64,000 nt of DNA from Pseudomonadota bacterium (GCA_018261895.1 JAGTRT010000002.1:86462-150461), one strand, 5' to 3'; positions 52,860 to 62,392 are shown, counted from the first letter of the stretch. Program-made: numbers and translations. Notes: generated by a model from the sequence alone, not told the origin.

Positions 52860-53891
52860 TCAGAACTGGAACAAGGTCAGCCCCAGCCCCAGGCTGGTCT
52901 GGCGATGGTTGTAGTCGAGCAGCGTCTCGCCGAAGCCGTGGAACAGTTGCACATACCAGCGCAATCCCGTCGGTTGGTCGGCAAATACCGGGTAGGTCCA
53001 GTCCAGTTGAAGCGAGCCTCGACTTAACGACTTGAAATTGGTCCGCCAGGTCAGATTCATTGTCGACACACCAGGCGACCAGGCCATGTTGATCTCGCCA
53101 CGACCGATGTAATCCGTGAGATCGGGATTGTCATCCTTGCTCTGGATGTGAACCCGCTGATTGTCGCGGATCATGAGGCTGAAGTCGCCATGCTCGAACC
53201 CCGCACCCAGCGTGATCCGGTTCCAGCTCCGGGACAGCGGATCGCTCTGCCCGTTCGACTGATGCGCGAAGCCCAGCTGAAGCATGCGCAGGTTCCAGCC
53301 CAGCGGAAGTGTCCCGAACTTTTCCGGAACCGGCACGACATAAATCATTTCCGGCTGATAGTCCGTACTACGGAATGGCGATGAGTCACCGGAATCCCAG
53401 AGTTGCCACAGCGAGCGCTGGGTGTAGGCGGCCCACAGGTCGGCACCGGGCAACAACAAGTCCTCCACCACCTTGGCACGCAGCGAAATTTGCAGCTTGG
53501 CCTCAACGCTGTTGTAGTTCTGGTTGCTCAAGCCGGCGGGTTGCGTCGGGCTGTGAGGCGCGCGGTTCATCTGCGACGTGTAGTGCATGGGAAGCAGAAA
53601 ATTGGGCAGATACGTGCGAACGACAAAGGTATTGCGCTTGTCGTCCGGTCCCAACTCCCACATTTTCGACATGGGAGACGATTCTCGCGGGCTGTTGCGC
53701 GTGGCGGCTTGAGCATCGATCCTGGCTTCGCTGATTGGCTCGCCATCAGCTTTCAATCGCTTATGGGCTTTGTCGTAACAAATCAGCCGCAAACGGTCAT
53801 CCGCTTCAACAGCGCACCCAATCAAGGGCTCAGCAGAACAGACAAAACCAGGCAATGATGCCAGCGCGAGTACAACGATCTTCCTGTTCAT
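52860..53891 (-). CDS. pldA: Outer membrane phospholipase A
   Basis: A 343-aa outer-membrane beta-barrel phospholipase A1. ATG 53891 opens a signal peptide ending VCSA-E. The active-site strand AHQSNGQSDPLSRSWNR carries the catalytic His and Ser, and RGSLQLDWTYPVF and the final aromatic residue F are typical of the barrel. OMPLA degrades misplaced phospholipids in the outer leaflet during envelope damage. Operator S11 lies 43 bp upstream of the start; VIT is downstream in the operon. Confidence 0.93.
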   Translation of the reverse strand: MNRKIVVLALASLPGFVCSAEPLIGCAVEADDRLRLICYDKAHKRLKADGEPISEARIDAQAATRNSPRESSPMSKMWELGPDDKRNTFVVRTYLPNFLLPMHYTSQMNRAPHSPTQPAGLSNQNYNSVEAKLQISLRAKVVEDLLLPGADLWAAYTQRSLWQLWDSGDSSPFRSTDYQPEMIYVVPVPEKFGTLPLGWNLRMLQLGFAHQSNGQSDPLSRSWNRITLGAGFEHGDFSLMIRDNQRVHIQSKDDNPDLTDYIGRGEINMAWSPGVSTMNLTWRTNFKSLSRGSLQLDWTYPVFADQPTGLRWYVQLFHGFGETLLDYNHRQTSLGLGLTLFQF

Positions 53892-53933
53892 ACATCCCCG
53901 ATGCCTCACCTGCCCGTTCGGCAGTCTGCACCA

Positions 53934-53977
53934 AGGCTACGCTGTCCAGATCAGCGTTCTGTGCGACAGCACACACA
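53934..53977 (-). promoter_or_regulatory. Operator-promoter S11 for pldA
   Basis: On the minus strand TGTGTGTGCTGTCGCACAGA (53977-53958) is followed after 18 bp by TAGCCT (53939-53934), 43 bp before the pldA start. Confidence 0.65.
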
Positions 53978-54110
53978 CGCTATATTTAATTGCCGCGCTG
54001 ACATGCAATATAGACCCTCTCAAAGCCGGCATCGCCTCAAGGCATTTGGCTTACCTGAGTCAGGAATGATGATCTGTTTTCTGGCGATGGGTTCGCCTCG
54101 ACGCACCCAT

Positions 54111-54572
54111 TTACCTTCTGGGTGTGATTACGGCAATGGGCGCTGTAGCACTTGCCAACACCGCTTTCTCCATGTCGAACAACGATGCGCGAGCATTGAT
54201 CAGGGTTCGGCCGACCTTTTCCAGCTCGGCCTCTACGACTAGTTCACCGAGGAAGGCCGGGCGGAAATAGTTGGTGGTCTGCGAAACGGTAGCCACCGTC
54301 GCGTCGACCGGCACTTTCGAAAAGGCGGCGAAGACCATCGCGAAATCAAGCATGGCGGAAATGATGCCGCCTTGAACCACGCCGTTACCCTGCGTAAATC
54401 CTTCCGGTGGCCGATAGCCGATACGTACCCTTCCATCCTGAGCGTCGAGGATGCGCATGTTCAGGGAAATCGCCAGCGGATTGGTCGCAACCGGGACGTC
54501 GTGCAGCTTTTGCTCGATGGCTCGGCGAACCAGTGCGCGCTCGGGATGTTCGGGTATGCCTTGATGGCTCAT
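54111..54572 (-). CDS. PaaI-type hotdog thioesterase
   Basis: A 153-aa hotdog-fold protein with the PaaI/YdiI core VVQGGIISAMLDFAMVFAAF (catalytic acid in the helix), SQTTNYFRPAFLGELVVEA and a final strand ASATAPIAVI. Such enzymes hydrolyse acyl- or aryl-CoA esters. ATG has AGGAATAGG upstream. 12 bp after the aminotransferase gene, in the same direction. Confidence 0.87.
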   Translation of the reverse strand: MSHQGIPEHPERALVRRAIEQKLHDVPVATNPLAISLNMRILDAQDGRVRIGYRPPEGFTQGNGVVQGGIISAMLDFAMVFAAFSKVPVDATVATVSQTTNYFRPAFLGELVVEAELEKVGRTLINARASLFDMEKAVLASATAPIAVITPRR

Positions 54573-54584
54573 GCCTATTCCTAT

Positions 54585-55766
54585 TCAGCGTTGCAGCAGG
54601 CTATCGAGCATGCTCACCATGAGATCGATCTCGGCTTCACTGACATTCAATGCCGGCATGAAACGCAGCAGGTTGGGCCGCGGCGAATTGAGGAGCAGAC
54701 CTTTCGGCCCCCCTTCAAGCGCACGGCGAACAATGTCGGGACCGCGCTCGTCGGCCAGAACCAGGGCACGCAAAAGGCCGGCACCACGTTCGCCGTTCTG
54801 GCCATGTTTAGCCGAGAGTTCGAGCAGCCGCTTCGCGAGATATTGCCCGCGTGCCTCGACCTCTGCGAGGAAGCCCGGGGCCAGCAGGCGCTTTAATACG
54901 GCGGCGCCAACCGCCGTCATGAGCGGATTGCCGTTGTAGGTACCGCCCTGGTCGCCGGGCTCGAAGCAGCAGATTTCCTCGCGAGCGAGCAGCGCTGCAA
55001 GTGGCACGCCGCCGCCGATTCCCTTGGCCAGGGTCATGATGTCCGGTGCAATGTCGGCGTGCTGGTAGGCGAACAGTTTGCCGGTACGCCCCATGCCGGT
55101 TTGCACTTCATCAACGATGAGCAGGATGCCACGCGCCTGCGTTAGATCACGCAGCGCCTTGAGGAATGAAATTTCGGCCGGGATCACCCCACCCTCTCCT
55201 TGCACCGGTTCAAGCATGACGGCAACTGTCTTGGGACCGATATTGGCCTCGACCGAGGCGATGTCGTTGTAGGTCGCTTTCGGGAAACCCGGCACCTGCG
55301 GTGCGTAGATCGTGTCCCAGCCAGCCTTGCCGGAGGCCGACATGGTGGCCAGCGTGCGGCCGTGGAAGGAATGACCGAAGGTGATGATCTCGTAGGCGCC
55401 ATCCTTGTGCAGACGACCCCATTTGCGGGCCAGCTTGATCGCACCCTCGTTGGCTTCGGCGCCGGTGTTGGCAAAGAAGACGCGGTCGAAAGCGGAGTTG
55501 GCGGTGAGCAGACCAGCCAATTCGACCATCGGGCCGTTGTAGAAAGCCGGGCTCGGGTTGATCAGCTTGGCGGCCTGGGCGGCCAGCGCAGCGGCGATTT
55601 CCGGCGGGCAATGACCCAGCGTATTCACCGCCCAGCCCTGGATGAAGTCCAGATAGGCCTTGCCCTGATGGTCGTAAAGCCAGGAGCCTTCACCGCGTTC
55701 GAAAACAAGATCGGGACGGTGGGTGATGCTCATCAGGGAATCGGTCGAATACGCGCCGTACTGCAT
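54585..55766 (-). CDS. argD: Acetylornithine/class III aminotransferase (ArgD type)
   Basis: A 393-aa class III PLP aminotransferase. ATG 55766 ([15 protein letters not shown]) has GGAG upstream; a longer frame is not supported. It has the family motifs [48 protein letters not shown] and the Schiff-base Lys in TLAKGIGGG. ArgD converts N-acetylglutamate semialdehyde to N-acetylornithine in arginine synthesis, though related enzymes use other omega-amino acids. No other arg genes adjoin it. Confidence 0.9.
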   Translation of the reverse strand: MQYGAYSTDSLMSITHRPDLVFERGEGSWLYDHQGKAYLDFIQGWAVNTLGHCPPEIAAALAAQAAKLINPSPAFYNGPMVELAGLLTANSAFDRVFFANTGAEANEGAIKLARKWGRLHKDGAYEIITFGHSFHGRTLATMSASGKAGWDTIYAPQVPGFPKATYNDIASVEANIGPKTVAVMLEPVQGEGGVIPAEISFLKALRDLTQARGILLIVDEVQTGMGRTGKLFAYQHADIAPDIMTLAKGIGGGVPLAALLAREEICCFEPGDQGGTYNGNPLMTAVGAAVLKRLLAPGFLAEVEARGQYLAKRLLELSAKHGQNGERGAGLLRALVLADERGPDIVRRALEGGPKGLLLNSPRPNLLRFMPALNVSEAEIDLMVSMLDSLLQR

Positions 55767-55824
55767 GGCTGGCTCCAGGAAAGGTGAAAACGCGAAGTAT
55801 ACGTCGGGGATGACAACAGCCTGA

Positions 55825-56259
55825 TTACACCGGCAGATTTTCCTGCCACGCCGCCAGCGCCGCTTCGCCGAAGGCGATATCCTGCGCTTCGCTGCCGCCG
55901 GAAATGCCGATGGCACCAACGCGAGCGCCATCGAATTTGATCGGCAGCCCGCCGCCGAAGCTGACGAAACGCTCTCGGTGCATGAGGCCATGGCGCAGCA
56001 TCTCGCTGCCTTCGGCCAGACGTTTGTCCCATTTGCCGGTAGCGAGCCCGAAGCTGACCGCCGTGTAGGCCTTGTCGAGCGCGATGTCGATGGAGTGGAA
56101 GGGGGCGCCCGGCTGGCGCTTGAACACCAGCGGATAGCCGGCACGGTCGACGACCGCGACGCAGACATTTACCCCTGCCCTCGCCGCCTCGGCCAGTGCG
56201 AGATCGGCAATCGTTTCTGCGGCGGCAAGATCAAGCGAGGCAATCATTTCAATGGCCAT
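55825..56259 (-). CDS. GlcG/HbpS-family protein
   Basis: A 144-aa protein of the GlcG/HbpS (heme-degrading domain) family: [62 protein letters not shown] and a helical end. Family members bind heme or act as cofactors in glycolate and aromatic pathways; the role here is unknown. AAGGAG lies upstream, and the start overlaps the upstream MFS gene by 11 nt. Confidence 0.86.
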   Translation of the reverse strand: MAIEMIASLDLAAAETIADLALAEAARAGVNVCVAVVDRAGYPLVFKRQPGAPFHSIDIALDKAYTAVSFGLATGKWDKRLAEGSEMLRHGLMHRERFVSFGGGLPIKFDGARVGAIGISGGSEAQDIAFGEAALAAWQENLPV

Positions 56260-57493
56260 CTTTGGCTCCTTGATGGGCGGCAACAATCTGGGTTTTCAGG
56301 CGTTGCCGGCGTGTAAACAGGAAAAAGACGAAAAAGAGCAGCACGCAGCCTTCGACGAGCAGGGTATGCCCCGCCCCGAAACCGGCGGCGACAAAGCCGG
56401 CGAGCAGGCCGCCCAAGGCATCGAAGCCGAAACGGGCCGAGGTGAAGAAAGAGACGATGCGGCCGCGCAACTGTTCGGGCGCCGTGCTTTGCAGGACCAT
56501 ATTGATGCCGACGTTGCACACCGAGATCCCGAAACCGAGGCCGATCATGCCGCCCAGCGCGAGCGGCAACCAGGTCGTTGTCGAAAAGACGAGCAGCGAC
56601 ACGGCGCTGATGGCCACGCCCGCCACCACGGCCGAAACGACCGCCGGCGCCGACTTGCGGGTGGCAAGGAAGATGGTGGAAATGAACGCGCCACAACCGG
56701 CGGCCCCCCATAGCCAACCGAGCGTCGTCGCATCGCCGGCGAAAACGTCACGGGCGAAAACCGGAAGCAGGACAGCGTAGGCCGAGGCGGTCAGGTTCAG
56801 GGCGATGAGTGTGATGATGAGCATGCGCACGACCCAGGTTCGCCAGGCGAAGAGCACCCCTTCCTTGAAGACCTGACCGACCGACCCCTTGGCGCGCAGC
56901 GGCGGTTGGCCACGCACGCAGAGGATGGCGGCGATCAGCGCCAGGAAGGAGAAACCGTTGATGGCAAAGCAAACGGCTTCCGACGTCAGGCCGAGCAACA
57001 TGCCGGCAATCGGCGGCCCGACGAAGCGACCGGCATTGAAGAGCATGGCGTTGAGCGCGAGCGCGTTGGGCAGGTCGTCGCGGCTGCCGACGAAGCTGCC
57101 GATCAGCGACTGGCGCAGCGGCGCGTCGAAACTGCTCAGCACGCCGAGGATCAGCGCCATGAGGACGATGAAGCTGGTGCCGATCCAATCCATCCAGCAC
57201 AGCCAGGCCAGCACGAAGGCCTGGAGCGCCATCAGCGACTGGACGCCGACCAGCCATTTTTTCTTGTCGTGCTTGTCGATCCATGCCCCGGCCAGCGGGC
57301 CGACGATGAGTTGCGGAATCAGGCCGCAAAAGGCCGTGATACCAAGCAGCGCAGCCGAGCCGGTGAGCCGGTAAACCAGCCAGGCCAGCGCGACCTGCTG
57401 GATCCACGAGCCAAGAATGGAAATCGCCTGACCGGCGAAATAGAGTCGAAAATTGCGGTGCGCCAGGGCCCGCATGCCTGCCGGCAGGGCCAT
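56249..57493 (-). CDS. MFS exporter, EntS/MFS_3 type
   Basis: A 414-aa transporter with 12 predicted helices starting MALPAGMRALAHRNFRLYFAGQAIS, characteristic of the EntS/MFS_3 group, and the loop DKHDKKKWL between helices 2 and 3. Relatives export siderophores or small amphiphiles. GGAG precedes ATG 57493. It starts a run with GlcG-like, ArgD-like and thioesterase genes that are closely packed. Confidence 0.9.
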   Translation of the reverse strand: MALPAGMRALAHRNFRLYFAGQAISILGSWIQQVALAWLVYRLTGSAALLGITAFCGLIPQLIVGPLAGAWIDKHDKKKWLVGVQSLMALQAFVLAWLCWMDWIGTSFIVLMALILGVLSSFDAPLRQSLIGSFVGSRDDLPNALALNAMLFNAGRFVGPPIAGMLLGLTSEAVCFAINGFSFLALIAAILCVRGQPPLRAKGSVGQVFKEGVLFAWRTWVVRMLIITLIALNLTASAYAVLLPVFARDVFAGDATTLGWLWGAAGCGAFISTIFLATRKSAPAVVSAVVAGVAISAVSLLVFSTTTWLPLALGGMIGLGFGISVCNVGINMVLQSTAPEQLRGRIVSFFTSARFGFDALGGLLAGFVAAGFGAGHTLLVEGCVLLFFVFFLFTRRQRLKTQIVAAHQGAKDGH

Positions 57494-57581
57494 GTCTAGC
57501 GCTCCGTCAGGCGGAGACGCCTCGATGGAACTGCATATTCAAAGGTGGATTCGGAAAACATGGTGTTCGGAAATCGGATGT

Positions 57582-58778
57582 TCAGCGTGAAGCCCGCCGG
57601 AACAACAGATACCCGGCCAGCGAGATGGCGGCCGTGACCAGGATGACCCAGGCCATCGGCCGACCGCTACCATCGTGAGTGTAACTGACGGCGGCGCTGG
57701 CCCACATACCGAAACCGAACTGGCTGGAGCCAAAAAGGGCGGCGGCCGCGCCGGCGTTCTGCGGATATCGCGCCATGAGCAGGCCGACACAGTTGGCGCC
57801 GAGCAGGCCGGTCATGCTGACGACGATGAACAACCCGCCGATGACGGCCGGCACGGCGTTGCCGACGCTCATGGCCAGGCACAGAAACAGTGCGCCGGCG
57901 AAGCCCAGTGCGCTGCCGATACCCGCCATCACCGCGGCGCCCTTGCTTTTGGCCAAACGGCTATTGAGGTAGTTGGCCGCGAAGATGCCGACCGCGTTGG
58001 CGGCAAACAGGGCGCCATAGGCGGCCGGCGAGAAATGCTGGAGTTCGATGAAATAGAAGGGGCTGGCCGTGATGTAGGCGAACATCGCAGCGAAGGACAT
58101 GCCGCCGGCGAGCAGCAGACCGACGGCGACCGGATCGCGCAGCAGGTGGAAGTAGGCGGCAAAGGCAGCGCCCAGCGGCAACTGGCCGCGCCGCTCGGCG
58201 GGCAGGGTTTCGGGCAGATAACGCCAGACGACGCCGAAACTCAGGACGCCCCAGAGCAGCACGGCGGCGAAAGTGCCTCGCCAGCCGAAGCCGGCCAGCA
58301 GCGCGCTGCCGATCAGCGGTGCGACGAGCGGCGCAATGGCCGTGACCATGGCCATGAGCGACAGCTTGCGGATCGCCTCAGTCGGCGTATAGACGTCGCG
58401 GACGACGGCCCGGGCCAGCACCGAGGCCGCCCCCCCACCGAGCGACTGGACGAAGCGGGCGGCGATCAACTGCTCGACGCCGGTCGCCAGCATGCATGCC
58501 AGGCTGGCCAGCGCAAACAGAGCGATGCCGCTCAGCATCACGGTGCGCCGGCCGTAACGGTCGGAAATCGGCCCGTAGAACAGCATGCCGAGGCCAAAGC
58601 CGGCGAGGAAGACGGTGATCGACAACTGCACAGCTTCCGGCGTCGCCGCCAGGCCGCTGGCGATGGCCGGCAAGGCCGGCAGGTAGAGGTCGATGGCGAG
58701 CGGCCCGAAGGCGACGAGCGCCCCGAGCAGCAAAACAAAACGGCCCTCGCGGGCCGCTTCGGGTGCGGACTGGCTCAT
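57582..58778 (-). CDS. Bcr/CflA-family drug exporter
   Basis: A 398-aa, 12-helix MFS multidrug exporter of the Bcr/CflA type: AFGPLAIDLYLPALPAIA in helix 1, FYGPISDRYGRR in the loop after helix 2, and ARAVVRDVY in helix 5 (motif C region). ATG 58778 (MSQSAPEAAREG) is preferred over an upstream in-frame extension that reads through the repeat R5. 88 bp before the EntS-type gene. Confidence 0.92.
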   Translation of the reverse strand: MSQSAPEAAREGRFVLLLGALVAFGPLAIDLYLPALPAIASGLAATPEAVQLSITVFLAGFGLGMLFYGPISDRYGRRTVMLSGIALFALASLACMLATGVEQLIAARFVQSLGGGAASVLARAVVRDVYTPTEAIRKLSLMAMVTAIAPLVAPLIGSALLAGFGWRGTFAAVLLWGVLSFGVVWRYLPETLPAERRGQLPLGAAFAAYFHLLRDPVAVGLLLAGGMSFAAMFAYITASPFYFIELQHFSPAAYGALFAANAVGIFAANYLNSRLAKSKGAAVMAGIGSALGFAGALFLCLAMSVGNAVPAVIGGLFIVVSMTGLLGANCVGLLMARYPQNAGAAAALFGSSQFGFGMWASAAVSYTHDGSGRPMAWVILVTAAISLAGYLLFRRASR

Positions 58779-58804
58779 CGAGCACCCCGCCGCCGGCCAG
58801 CGGA

Positions 58805-58843
58805 ACATTTCATTTTTGGGCGAAATTTCCGGTTGACCGTGGG
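58805..58843 (-). repeat. Dispersed 38-bp repeat, copy R5
   Basis: On the minus strand CCCACGGTCAACCGGAAA, then TTTCGCCCAAAAATGAAATG. It lies in the 91-bp gap between gabD and the Bcr/CflA gene, the only copy in this orientation. Confidence 0.82.
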
Positions 58844-58869
58844 AATGCCAAATGGCGAGTGAAAAGCGA

Positions 58870-60324
58870 TCACAAACCACCCAGTGCCAGGTACTTGGTC
58901 TCCATGTACTCGTCGAGGCCATGGCTGGAACCTTCGCGGCCGATGCCGGACATCTTGACGCCGCCGAAGGGCGCGACTTCGGTCGAGATCAGGCCGGTGT
59001 TCACGCCAACCATGCCGTATTCGAGCTGCTTCGAGATACGCCAGACGCGGCCGTGGTCCTTCGAGAAGAAGTAGGCGGCGAGACCGAATTCGGTATCGTT
59101 TGCCATCTGCACGGCTTCGGCTTCAGTCTTGAAGCGGAACAGCGGCGCCACCGGCCCGAAGATTTCTTCCTTGGCCACCGCCATGCCCGGCGCCACGTCG
59201 GCCAGGATGGTCGGCTCGTACCAGGTGCGGCCGAGGGCGTGGCGCTTGCCGCCGGTGACGACGCGGGCGCCCTTGTCGATGGCGTCCTTGACCAGTTCCT
59301 CGACCTTGTTGATGGCGGCATCGTCGATAAGCGGGCCTTGGGTGACGCCCTCCTCCGTGCCGTGGCCGACCTTGAGGGCCGAAACGGCGGCGGCCAGCTT
59401 GGCAGCGAAGGCGTCATAGACGCCGTCCTGGACCAGGAAGCGATTGGAGCAGACGCAGGTCTGGCCGGCGTTGCGGTACTTGGAAGCGAGGGCCCCGGCG
59501 ACAGCGGCATCGAGGTCGGCGTCGTCGAAGACGATGAAGGGGGCATTGCCGCCGAGTTCCAGCGACATCTTCTTGACCGTGCCGGCGCACTGTTGCATGA
59601 GCAACTGGCCGATCGGCGTCGAGCCGGTGAAGGTCAGCTTGCGCACAATCGGGCTGGCCGTCATGACACCGCCGATGGCCGAAGCCTTGCCGGTGACAAC
59701 GCTGAAGACGCCAGCCGGCACGCCGGCGCGTTCGGCCAGTTCGGCTAAGGCCAGGGCGGAAAGTGGCGTTTGTTCGGCCGGCTTCAAGATGATGGTGCAG
59801 CCGGCAGCCAGGGCCGGGGCGACCTTGCGGGTGATCATCGCCGACGGAAAATTCCACGGCGTGATCGCGGCGCAGACACCGACCGGCTCCTTGGTGACGA
59901 CGATCTGGCGGTCCTTGAACGGCGACGGAATGACTTCACCGTAGGCGCGCTTGGCTTCCTCGGCGAACCACTCGATATAGGCGGCGGCGTAGGCGATTTC
60001 GCCACGCGCTTCGGCCAGCGGCTTGCCCTGCTCGGCGGTCATCAGCGCGGCGAGGTCGTCCTGATGCGTCATCAGCAGGTCGAACCAGCGGCGCAGGATG
60101 CGCGAACGCTCGGCGGCGGTGGTTTCGCGCCAGGTTTTGAGGGCCGTGTCGGCGGCGGCGATGGCGCGCTCGGTTTCGGCGGCGCCGCAACGGGGGACGG
60201 TGGCGATGGTTTCACCGGTGGCCGGATTGGTGACCGGGAAGGTTTCGCCGCTATCGGCGCCAACCCAGGCGCCATCGATGTAGCAGGCCTGGCGCAGCAG
60301 GTTGGTGTCGTTCAATGCCAGCAT
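58870..60324 (-). CDS. gabD: NAD(P)-dependent succinate-semialdehyde dehydrogenase
   Basis: A 484-aa aldehyde dehydrogenase oxidising succinate semialdehyde to succinate. It has ITPWNFPSAMITRK, the general base in SLELGGNAPF, the nucleophile Cys in NAGQTCVCSNRF and EIFGPVAPLFRF; the C-x-C pair around the active cysteine matches GabD. AGGAG precedes ATG 60324. It follows hpaI by 21 bp, whose product is succinate semialdehyde, so it completes that pathway. Confidence 0.95.
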   Translation of the reverse strand: MLALNDTNLLRQACYIDGAWVGADSGETFPVTNPATGETIATVPRCGAAETERAIAAADTALKTWRETTAAERSRILRRWFDLLMTHQDDLAALMTAEQGKPLAEARGEIAYAAAYIEWFAEEAKRAYGEVIPSPFKDRQIVVTKEPVGVCAAITPWNFPSAMITRKVAPALAAGCTIILKPAEQTPLSALALAELAERAGVPAGVFSVVTGKASAIGGVMTASPIVRKLTFTGSTPIGQLLMQQCAGTVKKMSLELGGNAPFIVFDDADLDAAVAGALASKYRNAGQTCVCSNRFLVQDGVYDAFAAKLAAAVSALKVGHGTEEGVTQGPLIDDAAINKVEELVKDAIDKGARVVTGGKRHALGRTWYEPTILADVAPGMAVAKEEIFGPVAPLFRFKTEAEAVQMANDTEFGLAAYFFSKDHGRVWRISKQLEYGMVGVNTGLISTEVAPFGGVKMSGIGREGSSHGLDEYMETKYLALGGL

Positions 60325-60345
60325 GAGCTGTTCTCCTAAATGTTT

Positions 60346-61143
60346 TTAGTAGGCGGCGCCGGTCTTGCCGGCATCCGCTTTTTTGAATTTGTCGGCCAGT
60401 GCCACGGCCGAGTTACGCAGCAACAGTGCATCGACGCCGACCAGCAGGAAGCTGGCGCCAATCGCCTGATAGGCGGCGGCAGCGACCGGATCGGCCGAGA
60501 ACACCCCGGCCGCCTTGCCGGCAGCCGATATCTTCCGGATGGCACCCTCGACGGCCGCCTTCACATCGGCATGCCCCGGGTTGCCCAGATGCCCCATCGA
60601 GGCGGCAAGATCAGACGGCCCGATGAATACGGCATCGACGCCCTCGACCTTGAGAATGTCGTCGAGACCCTCGAGGCCCGCCGTCGATTCGATCTGCACA
60701 ATCAGGCACATCTCCTGATCGGCCTTGCCAAAATAGCCTTCGACGCCATTCCAGCGAGCCGCGCGGGCCAGCGCGGTACCAACGCCACGAATCCCGTGCG
60801 GCGGGTAGCGCATGGCGCGGACCAGCCTTTCGGCTTCAGAGGCGCTTTCGACCATCGGCACCATGAGCGACTGGACGCCACCATCGAGCAGTTGCTTGAT
60901 GCGCGCCGTATCGTGATCGACCGTGCGGACCACCGGCTTGACGGGATATTGGCCGAGCGCCTGCAGTTGTCCGATGATGGATTGCAGGTCATTCGGACCA
61001 TGCTCGCCATCGATGAGCAGCCAGTCGAAACCGGCCGTGGCGACCACTTCCGCAGCATAGGCGTTGGCCATGCCAAGGAACAGGCCAATCTGGGTTTCGC
61101 CGGCAGCCAGGGCGCGCTTGAATTGGTTCAGTGGCATATCCAC
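60346..61143 (-). CDS. hpaI: 4-hydroxy-2-oxoheptanedioate aldolase HpaI
   Basis: A 265-aa class II (metal-dependent) aldolase of the HpcH/HpaI family that cleaves 4-hydroxy-2-oxoheptanedioate to pyruvate and succinate semialdehyde. It has the family start, LIDGEHGPNDL, metal and phosphate-type motifs MVPMVESASEAE and LIVQIES, and FIGPSDLAASMGH. The GTG at 61143 has AAAGGA at good spacing; an ATG two codons later is the alternative. Part of the hpa operon. Confidence 0.94.
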   Translation of the reverse strand: MDMPLNQFKRALAAGETQIGLFLGMANAYAAEVVATAGFDWLLIDGEHGPNDLQSIIGQLQALGQYPVKPVVRTVDHDTARIKQLLDGGVQSLMVPMVESASEAERLVRAMRYPPHGIRGVGTALARAARWNGVEGYFGKADQEMCLIVQIESTAGLEGLDDILKVEGVDAVFIGPSDLAASMGHLGNPGHADVKAAVEGAIRKISAAGKAAGVFSADPVAAAAYQAIGASFLLVGVDALLLRNSAVALADKFKKADAGKTGAAY

Positions 61144-61155
61144 GATGCTTGTCCT

Positions 61156-61959
61156 TTAAACGAAACGGGCGCTGATATTGCCGAGCGGACCGTAATCGAC
61201 ATGGATCGTATCGCCCGGCACGACCTTGACCGGCCGCGTGAAGGAGCCGGCCAGGATGATCTGCCCCGGTTCGAGCGCCACACCGTGCGGTGCAAACTTC
61301 TTGGCCAGCCATGAAATGCCGTTGGCCGGGTGGTTGAGCACACCGGCAGCGACGCCGGTTTCCTCGATCACGCCATTCTTGTAGAGCAGCGCGGCGACCC
61401 AGCGCAGATCGACATCCATGGGCTTGATCGGGCGACCGCCGAGGATGATGCCGACGTTGGCCGCATTGTCGGAAATGGTGTCCATGACCTTGCGCGGACG
61501 CTTGGTTTCGGGGTCGATGCGGTGACAGCGGGCGTCGATGAGCTCGACGGCCGGCACGACATAATCGGTCGCCGACAGCACGTCGAAGATCGTGACGTTC
61601 GGGCCTTCGAGGCGATCCTTGAGGATGAAGGCCAGTTCGACCTCGACCATCGGGTCGATGAAGCGCTCGCAGGGAATGTCTGAAGCATCCTTGTAGACCA
61701 TCTCGTCGAGCAGCGTACCGAAATCCGGCTCGTTGATCTGCGACGATTGCTGCATGGCGCGCGAGGTCAGGCCGATCTTGTGGCCGACAATCTTCTGCCC
61801 CTCGGCCAGCTTCATCTGCACCCAGGCCTTCTGTACGGCGTAGGCGTCCTCGATGGTGATCTCGGGATGGTCCAGCGAAATCTGGCGCACCGCCTTGCGG
61901 GCCTTTTCAGCGGCATGCAGCCGCTCGGCGGCAGCTTGAATGATCTCTTTGCTCAGCAT
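61156..61959 (-). CDS. hpaH: 2-oxo-hept-3-ene-1,7-dioate hydratase HpaH
   Basis: A 267-aa enzyme of the hydratase/decarboxylase family (MhpD/HpaH) adding water to 2-oxohept-3-ene-1,7-dioate. It contains [23 protein letters not shown] (metal-binding Glu), the conserved [11 protein letters not shown] and [14 protein letters not shown] segment. GAGGAAA precedes the ATG. Between hpaF and hpaI, with 12-21 bp gaps. Confidence 0.94.
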   Translation of the reverse strand: MLSKEIIQAAAERLHAAEKARKAVRQISLDHPEITIEDAYAVQKAWVQMKLAEGQKIVGHKIGLTSRAMQQSSQINEPDFGTLLDEMVYKDASDIPCERFIDPMVEVELAFILKDRLEGPNVTIFDVLSATDYVVPAVELIDARCHRIDPETKRPRKVMDTISDNAANVGIILGGRPIKPMDVDLRWVAALLYKNGVIEETGVAAGVLNHPANGISWLAKKFAPHGVALEPGQIILAGSFTRPVKVVPGDTIHVDYGPLGNISARFV

Positions 61960-61980
61960 TTTTGTTTCCTCTTGGTGGGG

Positions 61981-62373
61981 TTAGTTCTTCTTGTAACGGG
62001 CATGAATGTTGTTCTGCTTCCAGGTGCCGGCCTCGCTGAACTCGACGATTTCCATCGACAAAGCCAGCGTGCGCTTCTGGAAAATGGCGGCGAAGTGTTC
62101 GCTGATCATCCTGAACAATTCGTCACCGGTCTTCTTCTTGGCCTCTTCCGACCGGCCGGCGCCAATCTTCATCGTGACATGGACGAAGGCATCGTCCGCC
62201 ACCCCATCGGCCACGCAGTAATCCTTGAGCCAGATGGCGCGGGAACGGATGCCGCCGATCGGGAATACCCCACCCTGGTCGATCAATACCTGGTTGGCCT
62301 TCTTCAACAGCCCCGGAACATCACTCTCGGGCGTATTCAGGTTGTCGGTGATTTCAAAAATCAGATGGGGCAT
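61981..62373 (-). CDS. hpaF: 5-carboxymethyl-2-hydroxymuconate isomerase HpaF
   Basis: A 130-aa tautomerase-superfamily enzyme. ATG 62373 gives a mature N-terminal proline (MPHLIFEITDNL), the catalytic base of this family, and AAGGAG lies upstream. It isomerises 5-carboxymethyl-2-hydroxymuconate in the homoprotocatechuate pathway. The middle has VTMKIGAGRSEEAKK. It follows hpaD by 19 bp. Confidence 0.92.
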   Translation of the reverse strand: MPHLIFEITDNLNTPESDVPGLLKKANQVLIDQGGVFPIGGIRSRAIWLKDYCVADGVADDAFVHVTMKIGAGRSEEAKKKTGDELFRMISEHFAAIFQKRTLALSMEIVEFSEAGTWKQNNIHARYKKN

Positions 62374-62392
62374 TCCTAACTCCTTGTGTTGA

